A stretch of DNA of 41,325 bases from NCBI GenBank assembly GCA_913049555.1, contig CAJWYM010000030.1:1-41325 (forward strand). Reading direction: 5' to 3'. Positions 17,179 to 26,058 of the stretch are shown here, piece by piece. Numbering within the stretch: the stretch's first letter is position 1; each line of letters begins with the position of its first letter. Both the position numbers and the translations under genes were made by a program. The notes below the pieces were generated by a model. That model saw nothing but the letters and a program-made list of their open reading frames with translations. It was not told where the DNA came from and made no database searches. This DNA is from an uncultured Opitutia bacterium (GTDB lineage: Bacteria > Verrucomicrobiota > Verrucomicrobiia > Opitutales > CAJWYM01).

Positions 17179-17664
17179 ATGATAGAAAGCTTCGAATTAT
17201 TAATGAAAAAAATAGCAATCCATTCTCCATTCTTAATCAAAACAAAAAAGGGCTTTGCATTGATTGTCTCTTTGATGATTTTATCTTTGATTTTGCTTTT
17301 AATTTCCTTACTCACTAGCCAGTTGCAGATTCAAATAAAAAGTAGTGAATCGATCCTATTAAAAAAAAATCTCAATTAAACGCACGATTGGCTTTGGGAA
17401 AGATTGGATTGCTGAACGATTGCATGCGAAGACTCCCTCTCTCATATAAATAATTTTTCTTTTCAGTTAAAAGTAAATTCATTTGATCAAAAGACTAAAA
17501 AAATGAAAAAGCAGGTTCGACAGAGTTTGTCTTACAGAAAGGGGATTCGAATCATAGGAATTATTATGAATGAAAATTCTAAATTAGAGACGGAGCCTTT
17601 TTGGAGCATTATTCGCTTGGGGCCTTATAAAGACAATTTGGATATGAGTCGACTTTTAGAATAG
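17179..17664 (+). pseudogene. Prepilin/PilX-like gene, frameshifted remnant
   Basis: The first frame (17179-17379) encodes a type-IV-prepilin-like N-terminus: a short basic leader, KKGFALIVSLMILSLILLLI and a hydrophobic helix. It stops right after a run of nine A (17361-17369). One frame over, translation continues sensibly as SQLNARLALGKIGLLNDCMR, which is what follows the helix in Verrucomicrobial PilX-like proteins, then hits a stop at 17451. A third stretch (about 17455-17664) reads QLKVNSFDQKTKKMKKQVRQ onward to LDMSRLLE. Family members are usually much longer. I read this as a decayed gene with at least two frame breaks and internal loss. Confidence 0.55.
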
Positions 17665-17702
17665 AGTCTTTTTCTGAAATTCTTAGAATTAAGATGGGTC
17701 TT

Positions 17703-17729
17703 AAAAAGACAGCAATTCTTTTATTGCTG
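17703..17729 (-). terminator. Intrinsic terminator of the regulator gene
   Basis: Read on the minus strand, CAGCAAT (17729-17723) and ATTGCTG (17716-17710) form a seven-base stem with a six-base loop, followed by TCTTTTT. It lies 120 bases past the stop of the AraC-type regulator. Confidence 0.6.
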
Positions 17730-17849
17730 GGGTCCTCAATGGAATAAAAGATTCCTTTGAGTAAAAATTGTAAGCCCTTTAAATTAAAAAAATGAGATTA
17801 TTTTTCTAAGGATTGTGGGTCGTCTCTATTTACAAATTGATTCTTCAAA

Positions 17850-19019
17850 TCAAACCGCATTTTCTTTTCGATATTTTCCAGGACTGTTTCCTGTAATGCG
17901 TTTGAATACAACGCTTAGATATTCAGAGTGCTCATATCCGAGATTTTCGGCAATCTGGTCTAAAGTCCAGTTCGTTTCTCTGAGGAGCTGTTTTGCTTTC
18001 TCTACTTGAACCATTCGAATCTGGGATTGTGGGGTGCGGTTGAGTTCTTTCCGGAATCTTCTCTCCAGTAAACTTCTGGATGCCCCAGCATATTTACAAA
18101 CATCATCCACTGTAATCCCACGGGTTGCATGTTCATGAATAAAATTCAGGGCTTTTGCTACTCTTGGATCGTCGATCAAGTTAAATTCAGTAGATCTTCT
18201 TTCTACAACCCCTATGGAATCCGAAACAATTCTTAGAGTCGGAAGCTCTTTTTCATGCATTTGTTTATCAAGCAGGTAGGCCGCATTGTATCCAACGCGT
18301 TCGGGGTTTGGGTTTACAGATGAAATTTGGGGATAAGAGAGTTCGCAACGAGAAAGTTCATTATTCATTCCTAAAATTGAAATTTCCTCAGGGACAGGAA
18401 TGGAATACTTGAGGCAAGCATTGGTTGCAATCCGTGCAGCAAAATCATTGCAACATAATATAGATGCAGGTTTTGCGAGGGTAGAAAACCACTCTATTAA
18501 ATTCTCTTCTTGTTTTATCAACCAATTTGTAGGCACCTGGCTGAAGTATTCTACTTCCAATAAAGAATAGCTTTTTTTACAAAGCTTCAATGCTTCCAAG
18601 AATCCTTCTTTTCTCATATTGGCCCAAGATTCGTTTTTAAAGTTGTAATAACCAATGGATCGTGCGCCTTTTTCAATCAAATACTCTGCAGCAGAGTGAC
18701 CCATACCTACGTTGTCAAAGACCGATTCAGAAACTCCTTCAAAGGATTGAGAATCTAGCATACTGATGAGGGGTATTTTGCTCTTTTTGCAATAGTCTAC
18801 CAGTTTTTGGGTCGTATTTCTACAGATGACTCCTTGTAAATTTTTGCTATCAAGATCAAAAGGAGAATCTGCGGCATCGCCATGGTCGTCCAGATAGATT
18901 CTCCAAGGGTGATTAAGCTTCATATATTCAGAAATCCCTCGAGCGATCAGTGAACTGTTGCCATATTTCATTGGCATAACAATGGCAACCAATGGGATTT
19001 TAGAGGAGACTTTTTTCAT
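17850..19019 (-). CDS. XylR-like AraC-family transcriptional regulator
   Basis: A 389-residue regulator with the architecture of E. coli XylR. A LacI/periplasmic-binding-protein-like sensor domain (about 1-275) includes the LacI-type 'ILCCNDFAARIATNACLKYS' and 'PVPEEISILGMNNELSRCEL' segments. The C-terminal AraC double helix-turn-helix (about 285-386) contains TVDDVCKYAGASRSLLERRF and the second-helix signature IAENLGYEHSEYLSVVFKRI followed by TGNSPGKYR. Regulators of this type bind a sugar and activate neighbouring glycan-use genes. It is divergent from the GH5 gene. A copy of the AAATATCTCAAT motif lies immediately upstream, suggesting autoregulation. It is the likely regulator of the mannan locus. 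Confidence 0.88.
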   Translation of the reverse strand: MKKVSSKIPLVAIVMPMKYGNSSLIARGISEYMKLNHPWRIYLDDHGDAADSPFDLDSKNLQGVICRNTTQKLVDYCKKSKIPLISMLDSQSFEGVSESVFDNVGMGHSAAEYLIEKGARSIGYYNFKNESWANMRKEGFLEALKLCKKSYSLLEVEYFSQVPTNWLIKQEENLIEWFSTLAKPASILCCNDFAARIATNACLKYSIPVPEEISILGMNNELSRCELSYPQISSVNPNPERVGYNAAYLLDKQMHEKELPTLRIVSDSIGVVERRSTEFNLIDDPRVAKALNFIHEHATRGITVDDVCKYAGASRSLLERRFRKELNRTPQSQIRMVQVEKAKQLLRETNWTLDQIAENLGYEHSEYLSVVFKRITGNSPGKYRKENAV

Positions 19020-19030
19020 AGCTTCTATGA

Positions 19031-19050
19031 TTATAAATTGAGATATTTTG
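19031..19050 (-). promoter_or_regulatory. Proposed operator before the regulator gene
   Basis: On the minus strand this reads CAAAATATCTCAATTTATAA, matching the site before the sulfatase operon at 19 of 20 positions. A TATAAT-like -10 overlaps its end, so a bound protein would contact RNA polymerase directly. It ends only about 11 bases before the regulator ATG. Confidence 0.5.
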
Positions 19051-19242
19051 GCTAATATATTGGATTGTTTAAAATTAACAAGAGAATTTAAAACTCAAGA
19101 ATTTGACAAAATTTCGCATGTTTTAAATTTGAAAAATGGGTTTAAATGATCTCTACATGGCTATTGGTGAAAAAACGATGCAATTAAACGAAATTAAAGA
19201 TTTAAAGAATGGTATTAGGAGATGTATGGTTTATGACAGTGT

Positions 19243-19410
19243 ATGGACGTTTGTTTGTTTAAGATTTTTAATAACAGGGTTCCGTTCATTCGGGTTCATT
19301 TTTATTTGCTCCTCTTGTTGGTATCCTTTCTTTTTACAAGATCGACGATGAAGCAGGAAAGGAAACTGAGTTTGTATTTCGAAATGTTTCAGAAAGTTGA
19401 TTTATATTAA
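19243..19410 (+). CDS. Possible 55-residue membrane peptide
   Basis: An ATG at 19243 opens 55 codons ending TAA 19408-19410, 21 bases before the GH5 gene. The product has one strongly hydrophobic stretch (VHFYLLLLLVSFLFT) then a basic tail (RSTMKQERKLSLYF). Another, longer frame overlaps it at 19136-19351, but neither has a ribosome-binding site and both may be spurious. Family not recognised. Confidence 0.15.
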   Translation: MDVCLFKIFNNRVPFIRVHFYLLLLLVSFLFTRSTMKQERKLSLYFEMFQKVDLY

Positions 19411-19431
19411 TTGAATATTTAACATAGAATC

Positions 19432-20412
19432 ATGAATTCCCTATCCTTCTCTTTTATCAAACATCTACTAATCTATTCATTCTGGATTTTCATTATATCC
19501 AGTCTCAGCTATGGGAGATTGAAAATTGAGGGTAAATCTCTCTTAGAATCCAACGGCGATCGTTTTATGATACGAGGAGTGAATGTGGCTCATACTTGGT
19601 TTAAAAAAGACACAAAAAGACATCTCTCCGAAGTCCGTAAATTGGGATTTAATACGGTTCGAATTGTTTTAAGCAATGGGCACCAATGGAAGCGAGACGA
19701 TAGGAAGCAAGTTCAGGATATTTTAGACTGGTGTCAGCAATATCAATTGATTGGAATCTTTGAGGTTCATGATTGCACAGGCTATCCAGATGACAAGAAT
19801 GCTGGAACCCTTCACCAAGCTGTGGAATATTGGATGGATCTTAAAGAGATCTTTGAAGGGACCGAAGATCGAGTAATTATCAATGTAGCGAATGAACCCT
19901 TCGGCAATAAAGCTAAAAAACAAGATTGGTTGATTGAACATAAAATTGCAGTGAAAAAACTGAGAGCTTCTGGTTTTAAAAATATATTGATGTTAGATGC
20001 TCCTAATTGGGGGCAAGATTGGTCATCTCGTATGCATTTATTTGCCAAAGAAATTTTGCAATTGGATTCTCAAGTTATATTCAGTGTTCATATGTATGAA
20101 GCCTATAAAACTCAAACAAAAGTGGAGCGCTATATAAAGACTTTTGCAAATCATAATTTTTGTTTGGTCGTTGGTGAGTTTGCCACGAGTCATTATGGAA
20201 AACCTGTTGCTGCTCAGGAAATCATGGATACTTGTCAAAAATATAAATATGGATATTTAGCATGGTCTTGGGTTGGAAATAAAAAAGAATTGGACGACTT
20301 GGATATTATAAAAAAAGATCGACAAAATGAATTGACCGATTGGGGTGCACTCATTGTCCATGGTAGAAATGGAATTGCAGAGACTTCTCGACAAGCAAGT
20401 TGCTTTCGGTAA
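19432..20412 (+). CDS. Secreted GH5 (subfamily 8-like) endo-beta-mannanase
   Basis: A 326-residue glycoside hydrolase with an N-terminal signal peptide (about 1-28). A single (beta/alpha)8 GH5 domain follows. The motif chain FMIRGVNVAHTWF, LGFNTVRIVLSNG, FEVHDCTGYPDD, INVANEPFGN, LDAPNWGQDW, FSVHMYEAY, VVGEFA and LAWSWVGN is the pattern of GH5_8 bacterial mannanases. The catalytic acid/base is Glu155 (NEPFGN) and the nucleophile Glu249 (VGEF). It should cleave internal beta-1,4-mannosidic bonds in mannan or glucomannan outside the cytoplasm. No carbohydrate-binding module is attached. It is adjacent and divergent to the regulator, and the epimerase follows 179 bases on. Confidence 0.88.
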   Translation: MNSLSFSFIKHLLIYSFWIFIISSLSYGRLKIEGKSLLESNGDRFMIRGVNVAHTWFKKDTKRHLSEVRKLGFNTVRIVLSNGHQWKRDDRKQVQDILDWCQQYQLIGIFEVHDCTGYPDDKNAGTLHQAVEYWMDLKEIFEGTEDRVIINVANEPFGNKAKKQDWLIEHKIAVKKLRASGFKNILMLDAPNWGQDWSSRMHLFAKEILQLDSQVIFSVHMYEAYKTQTKVERYIKTFANHNFCLVVGEFATSHYGKPVAAQEIMDTCQKYKYGYLAWSWVGNKKELDDLDIIKKDRQNELTDWGALIVHGRNGIAETSRQASCFR

Positions 20413-20591
20413 AAGAGGTCTACTTGTCAGGATAATTTTAAAAGAAGATTTAAATATTCACCTTCAAGTCACCAATAGTCTGATTGAATACTTTAGGAGA
20501 ACGATAAAATGATTTTTAGTTTTATAAATGAGGGACTTAAAGGACCCCTTAAAGCCGATTCATTTTTTTCAAAGAGGAGTTTTAATGTAGG

Positions 20592-21995
20592 ATGATAAAT
20601 AACAAAATTAATTTCTGGATATTAAAAAATGGGCTTCTATTAGGGATTGTTCTAAAAGCAATCTTTTTGCCCACATTTGCTGGGGTGAAAATCTCGGGTA
20701 TGGAGGATTCAACTGAAAAGGATTTTAAATACCGTTTGTTTGCAATTCAGTTGGAAAAAAACCTCAAGACAGTTTTAGAAGCTTGGTTTCCGCTTTGTAT
20801 AGATAAAGAATTTGGAGGTTATCATCAGGATTTTAAATACAATTGGGAAAGGGGAGATTCTAAAGAGAGAATGCTCGTTTTTCAAACTCGAATGCTTTGG
20901 ATGGCTAGTCAAGTGATGATTCATTTTGAAGATCTAAGAGAGGAGTATAGAGAATATGTCTATCATGGTTTCCGGTATCTTAGAGATTTCATGTGGGATC
21001 AGGAACATGGAGGGTTCTATTTTAGAATGGATGTGGATGGGAATTTGATTGGGAGTTCAAAATATGATAAAGATGAAAAACATGCCTATCCACTTTCTTT
21101 TGCCATTTATGCTTTAGCAGATGCCTACCGGGCAACTCAAGACGATCAGATCTTACAAATGGCAATTGAGACCTTTGAATGGTTGGATGAAAAGGGTCAT
21201 GATAAGAATTATGGGGGATATTTTGAAGCCTTTGAGAGAGATGGAACCAAAATTCTTGAGCCAAAAGATTCCAAGCATCCTTTTTGTAAAATCGTAGACT
21301 CTTTGTATGGCTCCAAGACTATGAATACCCAAATTCATTTATTAGAGTCTTTTACAGCTTTAGCTACAGTGACAAAACACAAAATTTTGCATAACAGATT
21401 GAGAGAACTGCATTCCATCGTTTTGAATAAAATCTGTGTGAGTCCAGGAGCCATGAATTTATACTTCAATGCTGATTGGTCTGTGTTGCCGGACCACAAT
21501 TCTTTTGGTCACAATGTAGAAACTGCTTTTTTGCTAACGGAGTCTGCTAAAGCAATCGGTATTTCAGGGGACCCTAAAACAATTAGGATGTCTCGTGATT
21601 TGGTCGATCATTCCATTTTAGTTGGTTGGGATGTGAAGAACCATGGATTGATGGATTCCGGGGGGGTGACTCATGCAAGCTTTGAACGGGATAAGATTTG
21701 GTGGGTCCAAGCGGAAAACCTGAATGCATTGTTGCTGATGCACTCTAAGTATAATGAGGAAACAGGGAAGTACTGGAAGCTCTTTGTGGAACAATGGAAT
21801 TTCATAGATAACTATCTATTAGACCATGAAAATGGGGGTTGGCACTTATCGGTAGCTGAAAATGGAGCCTTGAATTCAATGCAGGATAAATGTCCACCCC
21901 ATGGTTGGAAGGCTTGTTATCACAACGGTCGGGCATTGATCCACTGCATTCAGACTTTACACTCATTAGCAAAACAATCTCTTTATGAAAATTAA
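20592..21995 (+). CDS. AGE-family 2-epimerase (mannobiose/cellobiose 2-epimerase-like)
   Basis: A 467-residue (alpha/alpha)6-barrel protein of the N-acylglucosamine/cellobiose 2-epimerase family. Visible motifs are FQTRMLWMASQVM, DQEHGGFYFRMDVDGN, a central HNVETAFLLTESAKA and WWVQAENLNALLLMH, with a final NGRALIHCIQTLHSLA. Beside a mannanase and a beta-mannosidase, the likely reaction is epimerisation of beta-1,4-mannobiose to mannosyl-glucose. The first 35 residues contain a hydrophobic stretch (ILKNGLLLGIVLKAIFLPTF) that looks like a signal peptide, which is unusual because characterised members are cytoplasmic. An internal ATG at 20700 (MEDSTEKDFKYR) would give a cytoplasmic form. The last 11 bases overlap the original start of the transporter frame. 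Confidence 0.82.
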   Translation: MINNKINFWILKNGLLLGIVLKAIFLPTFAGVKISGMEDSTEKDFKYRLFAIQLEKNLKTVLEAWFPLCIDKEFGGYHQDFKYNWERGDSKERMLVFQTRMLWMASQVMIHFEDLREEYREYVYHGFRYLRDFMWDQEHGGFYFRMDVDGNLIGSSKYDKDEKHAYPLSFAIYALADAYRATQDDQILQMAIETFEWLDEKGHDKNYGGYFEAFERDGTKILEPKDSKHPFCKIVDSLYGSKTMNTQIHLLESFTALATVTKHKILHNRLRELHSIVLNKICVSPGAMNLYFNADWSVLPDHNSFGHNVETAFLLTESAKAIGISGDPKTIRMSRDLVDHSILVGWDVKNHGLMDSGGVTHASFERDKIWWVQAENLNALLLMHSKYNEETGKYWKLFVEQWNFIDNYLLDHENGGWHLSVAENGALNSMQDKCPPHGWKACYHNGRALIHCIQTLHSLAKQSLYEN

Positions 21996-22080
21996 AAAAG
22001 ATAAAATTCCTGTGAAGCAAAAGATCGTCTACGGAATGGGTTCGATCAATGATATGTGGGGAGATTGATTATATCCTTCA
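21985..22080 (+). pseudogene. 5' part of the sugar symporter, cut off by an in-frame TGA
   Basis: An ATG at 21985 (in the end of the epimerase gene) opens in the same frame as the symporter. It reads KDKIPVKQKIVYGMGSINDM then WGD, TGA (22066-22068), LYPS, and runs straight into ATG 22081. This is the conserved N-terminus and start of the first membrane helix of GPH symporters, where 'DMWG(H/D)WLYP' is expected. The TGA therefore stands where a Trp (TGG) belongs. Confidence 0.75.
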
Positions 22081-23397
22081 ATGGTTTGGCCTGTATTTAA
22101 CATTTTTTTACATGTAAATCCTACTTTGGTTAGTTTGGCTTTGATGATTAATCGTCTAGTTGATGGCTTTACAGACCCAATTTTTGGATGGTGCTCCGAC
22201 AATACCAGAACTCGTTTTGGAAGAAGACGTCCTTATATCTTGGTGGGTTCAATCTTTGCAGGTATTTGTTTCCCCCTCTTATTTATGGTTTCCCCGAGTT
22301 GGAGTGAAAATAAGATATTTTGGTATATGGTTGTTTCTTCTGGTGTTATGGTAACAATTGTCAGTTCCTTCAATATGCCCTACCAAAGTTTAGGAAATGA
22401 GATGACCCCAGATTATAATGAAAAAACTTCCGTTTTTGCATACAAGGGGGTGCTTCAAAAAGTAGGAGAAGGAGCGATGTTTTTTGCCTCCGCATTTGTC
22501 ACTTTGAGTATTTTTAATGATCCTAATACAGGGGAGCCTAATGTTTTGTTTGGAGCCAGAGTGTATGCTGTAATCATTGGTATCTCTATGATAATTATTG
22601 GGGTTGTGATTTTTGTATGCCTTCAGGAACGATACTATCATAAAATAGTAGAGAAACAAAAAGCTAAAACTTCGATCTCGGAGACTCTTTGGAAAACTTT
22701 AAAATGCAAGCCATTTTTTGCCCAATTAGCCATGGCCTTGTCCTACGGAATCGGAACGAGTATGGTTGGATCGCTGGGTTATTATATAACCATTTATTAT
22801 GTTTGTGGGGGTGAGGTTGCTCTGGGCTCAAAATGGAACTTTGCAATGGGCATCGCAAACATGATCTTTGGTTTGTTAGGCGTGATTTTTTATTCAAGAT
22901 TGTCATTTAAGATTGGGAAGAGACATGCTATGATGACAGTTCAATTTTCTGCAATTGTCGCGTTCGCAACTAGTTGGTTTCTTTACAACCCTGACTTTCC
23001 TTGGCTTCAATTATTGGCTGCTGGTTCGATCGCCTTCACTCAAGGAGGCTTTTGGATGCTGTGTGGGGCTTTAGGTGCCGATGTAATCGACTATGATGAA
23101 TTGGATTCGGGCAAAAGAAGAGAAGGAGCTTTTGCGGCCTGTGCCACTTATATTATGAAAGTAGGTTTGGCAATCGGGCTAGGTCTCTCAGGTGTAGTTT
23201 TGTCATCGACGGGATTTGATGCAAAATTGGGGAAAACACAAAGTCCTGAGGCCTTGCAATCCATTCGGATTTTGTTTCTGTTCGTTCCAATTGTGGGTCT
23301 TTCATTTTCTTTTTTATGTTTGAGGAAATTTGGATTGAGTAAAGAAAAAATGGAGTCTATCAGACTCGATCTAGAGGCAAAAAGAGGAAGCGTTTAG
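22081..23397 (+). CDS. GPH-family sugar:cation symporter (MelB-like), N-terminus lost by stop codon
   Basis: The uninterrupted part encodes 438 residues of a glycoside-pentoside-hexuronide symporter of the major facilitator superfamily. It has about 11-12 membrane helices, the loop motif DGFTDPIFGWCSDNTRTRFG-RRRP (cytoplasmic loop 2-3), and FNMPYQSLGNEMTPDYNEKT (helix 4 region). It also has GFWMLCGALGADVIDYDELD, characteristic of the family. It would import mannobiose or mannose-containing oligosaccharides. The native start is probably ATG 21985. Starting at 22081 would remove 32 codons, including the first half of helix 1 with the conserved Asp-containing segment, so the protein may be inactive unless the stop is read through or is a sequencing error. 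Confidence 0.85.
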   Translation: MVWPVFNIFLHVNPTLVSLALMINRLVDGFTDPIFGWCSDNTRTRFGRRRPYILVGSIFAGICFPLLFMVSPSWSENKIFWYMVVSSGVMVTIVSSFNMPYQSLGNEMTPDYNEKTSVFAYKGVLQKVGEGAMFFASAFVTLSIFNDPNTGEPNVLFGARVYAVIIGISMIIIGVVIFVCLQERYYHKIVEKQKAKTSISETLWKTLKCKPFFAQLAMALSYGIGTSMVGSLGYYITIYYVCGGEVALGSKWNFAMGIANMIFGLLGVIFYSRLSFKIGKRHAMMTVQFSAIVAFATSWFLYNPDFPWLQLLAAGSIAFTQGGFWMLCGALGADVIDYDELDSGKRREGAFAACATYIMKVGLAIGLGLSGVVLSSTGFDAKLGKTQSPEALQSIRILFLFVPIVGLSFSFLCLRKFGLSKEKMESIRLDLEAKRGSV

Positions 23398-23952
23398 GAT
23401 TTGCTTTGCAATTGAATATGAGCGCCTCTTGGATTATACTTGCAAATCTCATTAAAACTTGGATTACATTTTTACCCTATCAGGTGGTAAAGAATTCTGT
23501 AAATCTTCAAGGAAACAAAATTCATATTTTAGGATTTAACAATCTATTTCTCTCTAATATCTTTTGTTTGATTCTCATTTTTCACACAAAGAATCTCAAA
23601 AGTTCGCTAAAATAGTTCATAGCGAAACCCAAAGAGGAGTGTTATAAATAACTTCATACTTTCTTTCAGGCAATCGGATTCAATTCTGTTTGTTCTATTA
23701 TAAAATCTAAATCCTTCATCCATTAATGACTTCAAAATTTACACTTTTGTCTGCAATCGCTTTCAAGATGAAGCAGATCCACTGGAATCTTTTCTCAAGA
23801 TTGTCTTCATCAGAAAATTCTAAAATTTGGGTGGATTTGAATCATCCAATGTTAAGCATGGAGTTTGAGTAAAAAGATGAAAAATCTACCAAGGTCCATT
23901 ATAGGAATGAATTTCTGAGGGCTCTTAAAATTAGAATGAAAAAAATAGTTCA
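23398..23952. other. 555-base region with small frames only
   Basis: Two short open frames occur. 23418-23615 (65 residues, ATG start, hydrophobic C-terminus) and 23726-23872 (48 residues, MTSKFTLLSAIAFKMKQIHW onward) both lack ribosome-binding sites and recognisable homology. They may be decayed genes. No motif copy or terminator is evident. Confidence 0.4.
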
Positions 23953-25488
23953 ATGAATATGAAAAAGTATTTTTTTATTTTACTTATCCTTCACTCTTTT
24001 ATCATGGTGGGATATGCTGACAATTCCCCCAACGTTCTCTTTATTGGGATTGATGATTTGCGTGTAGAACTAGGATGTTATGGCAGTAAACAAATCCATT
24101 CTCCAAACATAGATAAGTTATCTAGAGAAGCAGTTCAATTCAATAGAGCTTATGTTCAGCAGGCCGTTTGCTCCGCATCCAGAGCGAGTATCTTGAGTGG
24201 GTGTCGACCGGACACCACGGGGGTGGACTATCCATACAGTCTTTATTTTGTAAATGAATTCTTAAAATCTCATGATAGCTTGACTTCTTTTTTTACAAAA
24301 AATGGGTATTATACTCGAAACTTGGGTAAAATTCACCATGGAGGACAAGCCAAAGATTATGCAACTGAAAAGGCATGGGAACCGCCTTTTCAAAATCACT
24401 ACCAGTTGCCTGAAAATATAGAGTTAGGAATGCAATACAAGTCTGGTCGAGGACCAAAAACCCCGGCTTTTGAACTCGCGGATTTTCCAGACAAACATTA
24501 CAAAGACGGAATGACTACATCAGAGACACTCGCAACTCTGGATCGTATTAAGAATCTCAAACCCAAAGACCAACCATTTTTCCTTGCAGTTGGATATTTA
24601 AAACCTCATTTACCCTTTGTTTGTCCAAAGAAATACGGGGATCTATATGACCCGAAACAGATAAAAATACCCAACAACTTTGTGCTTCCAAAAGATTCGG
24701 ACGTATTTACGATCGCAACTTATGCTCTAAAGTCTTATGCAGGACCGAACCCTACCGCTGAGGAAAATGTGCCCTTGGCTTATGCACGAAATTTAATACA
24801 CGCTTACTATGCGTGTATCAGCTTCATTGATCATCAAGTGGGAATTCTACTCAATAAAATAAAAGAACTCGGTTATGAGGAAAATACGATTGTCGTTCTT
24901 TGGTCGGATCATGGATATCATCTGGGACATCAAGGGATGTGGGGTAAAACTACAAATTATGAAAATGCTACTCGATCCCCTTTAATGATAAAAGATCCAA
25001 GAATCCAAGAGACCTCTGGCATGCAAACAGAAGCATGGGTCGAATATGTAGATATCTATCCAACTTTAGCAGAATTGTGCGGACTCTCTATTCCTCAATA
25101 TTTAGAAGGAACCTCAATGGTCCCACTGTTATACAACCCCACTTTAAAATGGAAATCAGCCGCTTTCAGTCAATTTCCAAGAGGCAAAAATTTAGAGGGC
25201 TATGCAATTCGAACCAATCGTTTTCGATACATTGAATGGTGGAATAAAAACAAAGATACAGATCAATTGAAAAGTATTCGACTCAAAGAATTGTATGATC
25301 ATGAAATAGATCCAGAAGAAACAGTCAATGTGGCAGCAAATCCTGAATATAAAAACTGGGTTTCCGAACTAGAATTAAAATTGAAAGCTGGATGGAAAGA
25401 AGCATTGCCTGAAGGATTCCAAAATCTCTCTAACAATCCAAAAGCTCCACCAGCTGTTTCATTCAAAAAATCAAAGAAGAATCGTTGA
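23953..25488 (+). CDS. Secreted sulfatase, iduronate-2-sulfatase-like
   Basis: A 511-residue family S1 sulfatase with signal peptide (about 1-22: KKYFFILLILHSFIMVGYA). The metal-binding N-terminus is NVLFIGIDDLRVELGCYG. The formylglycine motif VCSASRASILSG holds the modifiable Cys73; the C-x-A-x-R form is acceptable to sulfatase-maturation enzymes. The later LWSDHGYHLGHQGMWGKTTN is the C-terminal metal/substrate region typical of iduronate-2-sulfatase-like enzymes (SDHG...LG). It should remove sulfate esters from a polysaccharide in the periplasm or outside. Same strand as the mannanase block, 555 bases from the transporter, so it may have its own promoter. Confidence 0.9.
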   Translation: MNMKKYFFILLILHSFIMVGYADNSPNVLFIGIDDLRVELGCYGSKQIHSPNIDKLSREAVQFNRAYVQQAVCSASRASILSGCRPDTTGVDYPYSLYFVNEFLKSHDSLTSFFTKNGYYTRNLGKIHHGGQAKDYATEKAWEPPFQNHYQLPENIELGMQYKSGRGPKTPAFELADFPDKHYKDGMTTSETLATLDRIKNLKPKDQPFFLAVGYLKPHLPFVCPKKYGDLYDPKQIKIPNNFVLPKDSDVFTIATYALKSYAGPNPTAEENVPLAYARNLIHAYYACISFIDHQVGILLNKIKELGYEENTIVVLWSDHGYHLGHQGMWGKTTNYENATRSPLMIKDPRIQETSGMQTEAWVEYVDIYPTLAELCGLSIPQYLEGTSMVPLLYNPTLKWKSAAFSQFPRGKNLEGYAIRTNRFRYIEWWNKNKDTDQLKSIRLKELYDHEIDPEETVNVAANPEYKNWVSELELKLKAGWKEALPEGFQNLSNNPKAPPAVSFKKSKKNR

Positions 25489-26058
25489 AGCATGATGGGC
25501 CGTTTAAAAAAATCAAATTTTTGATTAAAATGGATTCTCGGTATAGAAGGTATTCTTATACAAGGAACCCTATCTAATATGGATTCAGCTCATTCGAGTT
25601 TCATTTCTTTTTATGAAAGGATCTGAACCATTTTCTTTAAATTCGAATTCACTTTTTGTTTGAAGATGCAACCTATGAATTGAATGGATAGCTACTACTT
25701 TAATAAATAACGGTAAGTGTTTTTGGAGAGGGACTTCAAATTTTTTCCATATTGTCCCTGCGAAAATACAGCTTTTATAGAGCAGCTACCGTTCTGATTT
25801 TAAAGTTTGATCTTAGATTTGTGATCACAAAGCGAGCTTCGTTCTATTTTAAGAAGTAGCGCTTTTAGAAGCACTTTATCTTAAGATACCATGCATTTTA
25901 GATTCTATTCAAAGGCAACAAATCATTGCTGAGCTTTCAGAAGCAACTCAAATTCAACTTTATTTTGATTTAAATATGAGTTTTCAATAAAGAGCAATTG
26001 TGTGGATCTCAAATGCCTCTGATCGGTTGAATGACTTCTGAACATTCTAAGCTCAAAA
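25489..26058. other. 570-base region between converging sulfatase genes
   Basis: No intact gene. An uninterrupted but start-less stretch at 25853-25990 reads EVALLEALYLKIPCILDSIQ then RQQIIAELSEATQIQLYFDL, followed by TAA. Its composition is unusually protein-like and suggests the tail of a decayed gene. A short inverted repeat AATCAA/TTGATT (25511-25526) follows the first sulfatase but is weak as a terminator. Confidence 0.45.
25853..25990 (+). pseudogene. Possible gene remnant (3' end of an unknown gene)
   Basis: Forty-five sense codons between stop codons with no ATG, encoding helix-like sequence (LLEALYLKIP, IIAELSEATQIQLYFDLNMS). The upstream neighbouring frame (LILKFDLRFVITKRASFYFK) is also open up to a stop at the junction, consistent with a frameshifted remnant. 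Family not recognised. Confidence 0.25.

Noticed and set aside
19136-19351. 71-codon frame before the mannanase
   Set aside because: No ribosome-binding site, Cys/Trp-rich erratic composition at its end, overlapping another frame, and no similarity recognised.
22066-22068. Selenocysteine or TGA-as-Trp recoding to explain the in-frame TGA
   Set aside because: TGA ends several intact genes in the window, the position matches a Trp rather than a catalytic Cys, and no selenocysteine-insertion hairpin is apparent after it.
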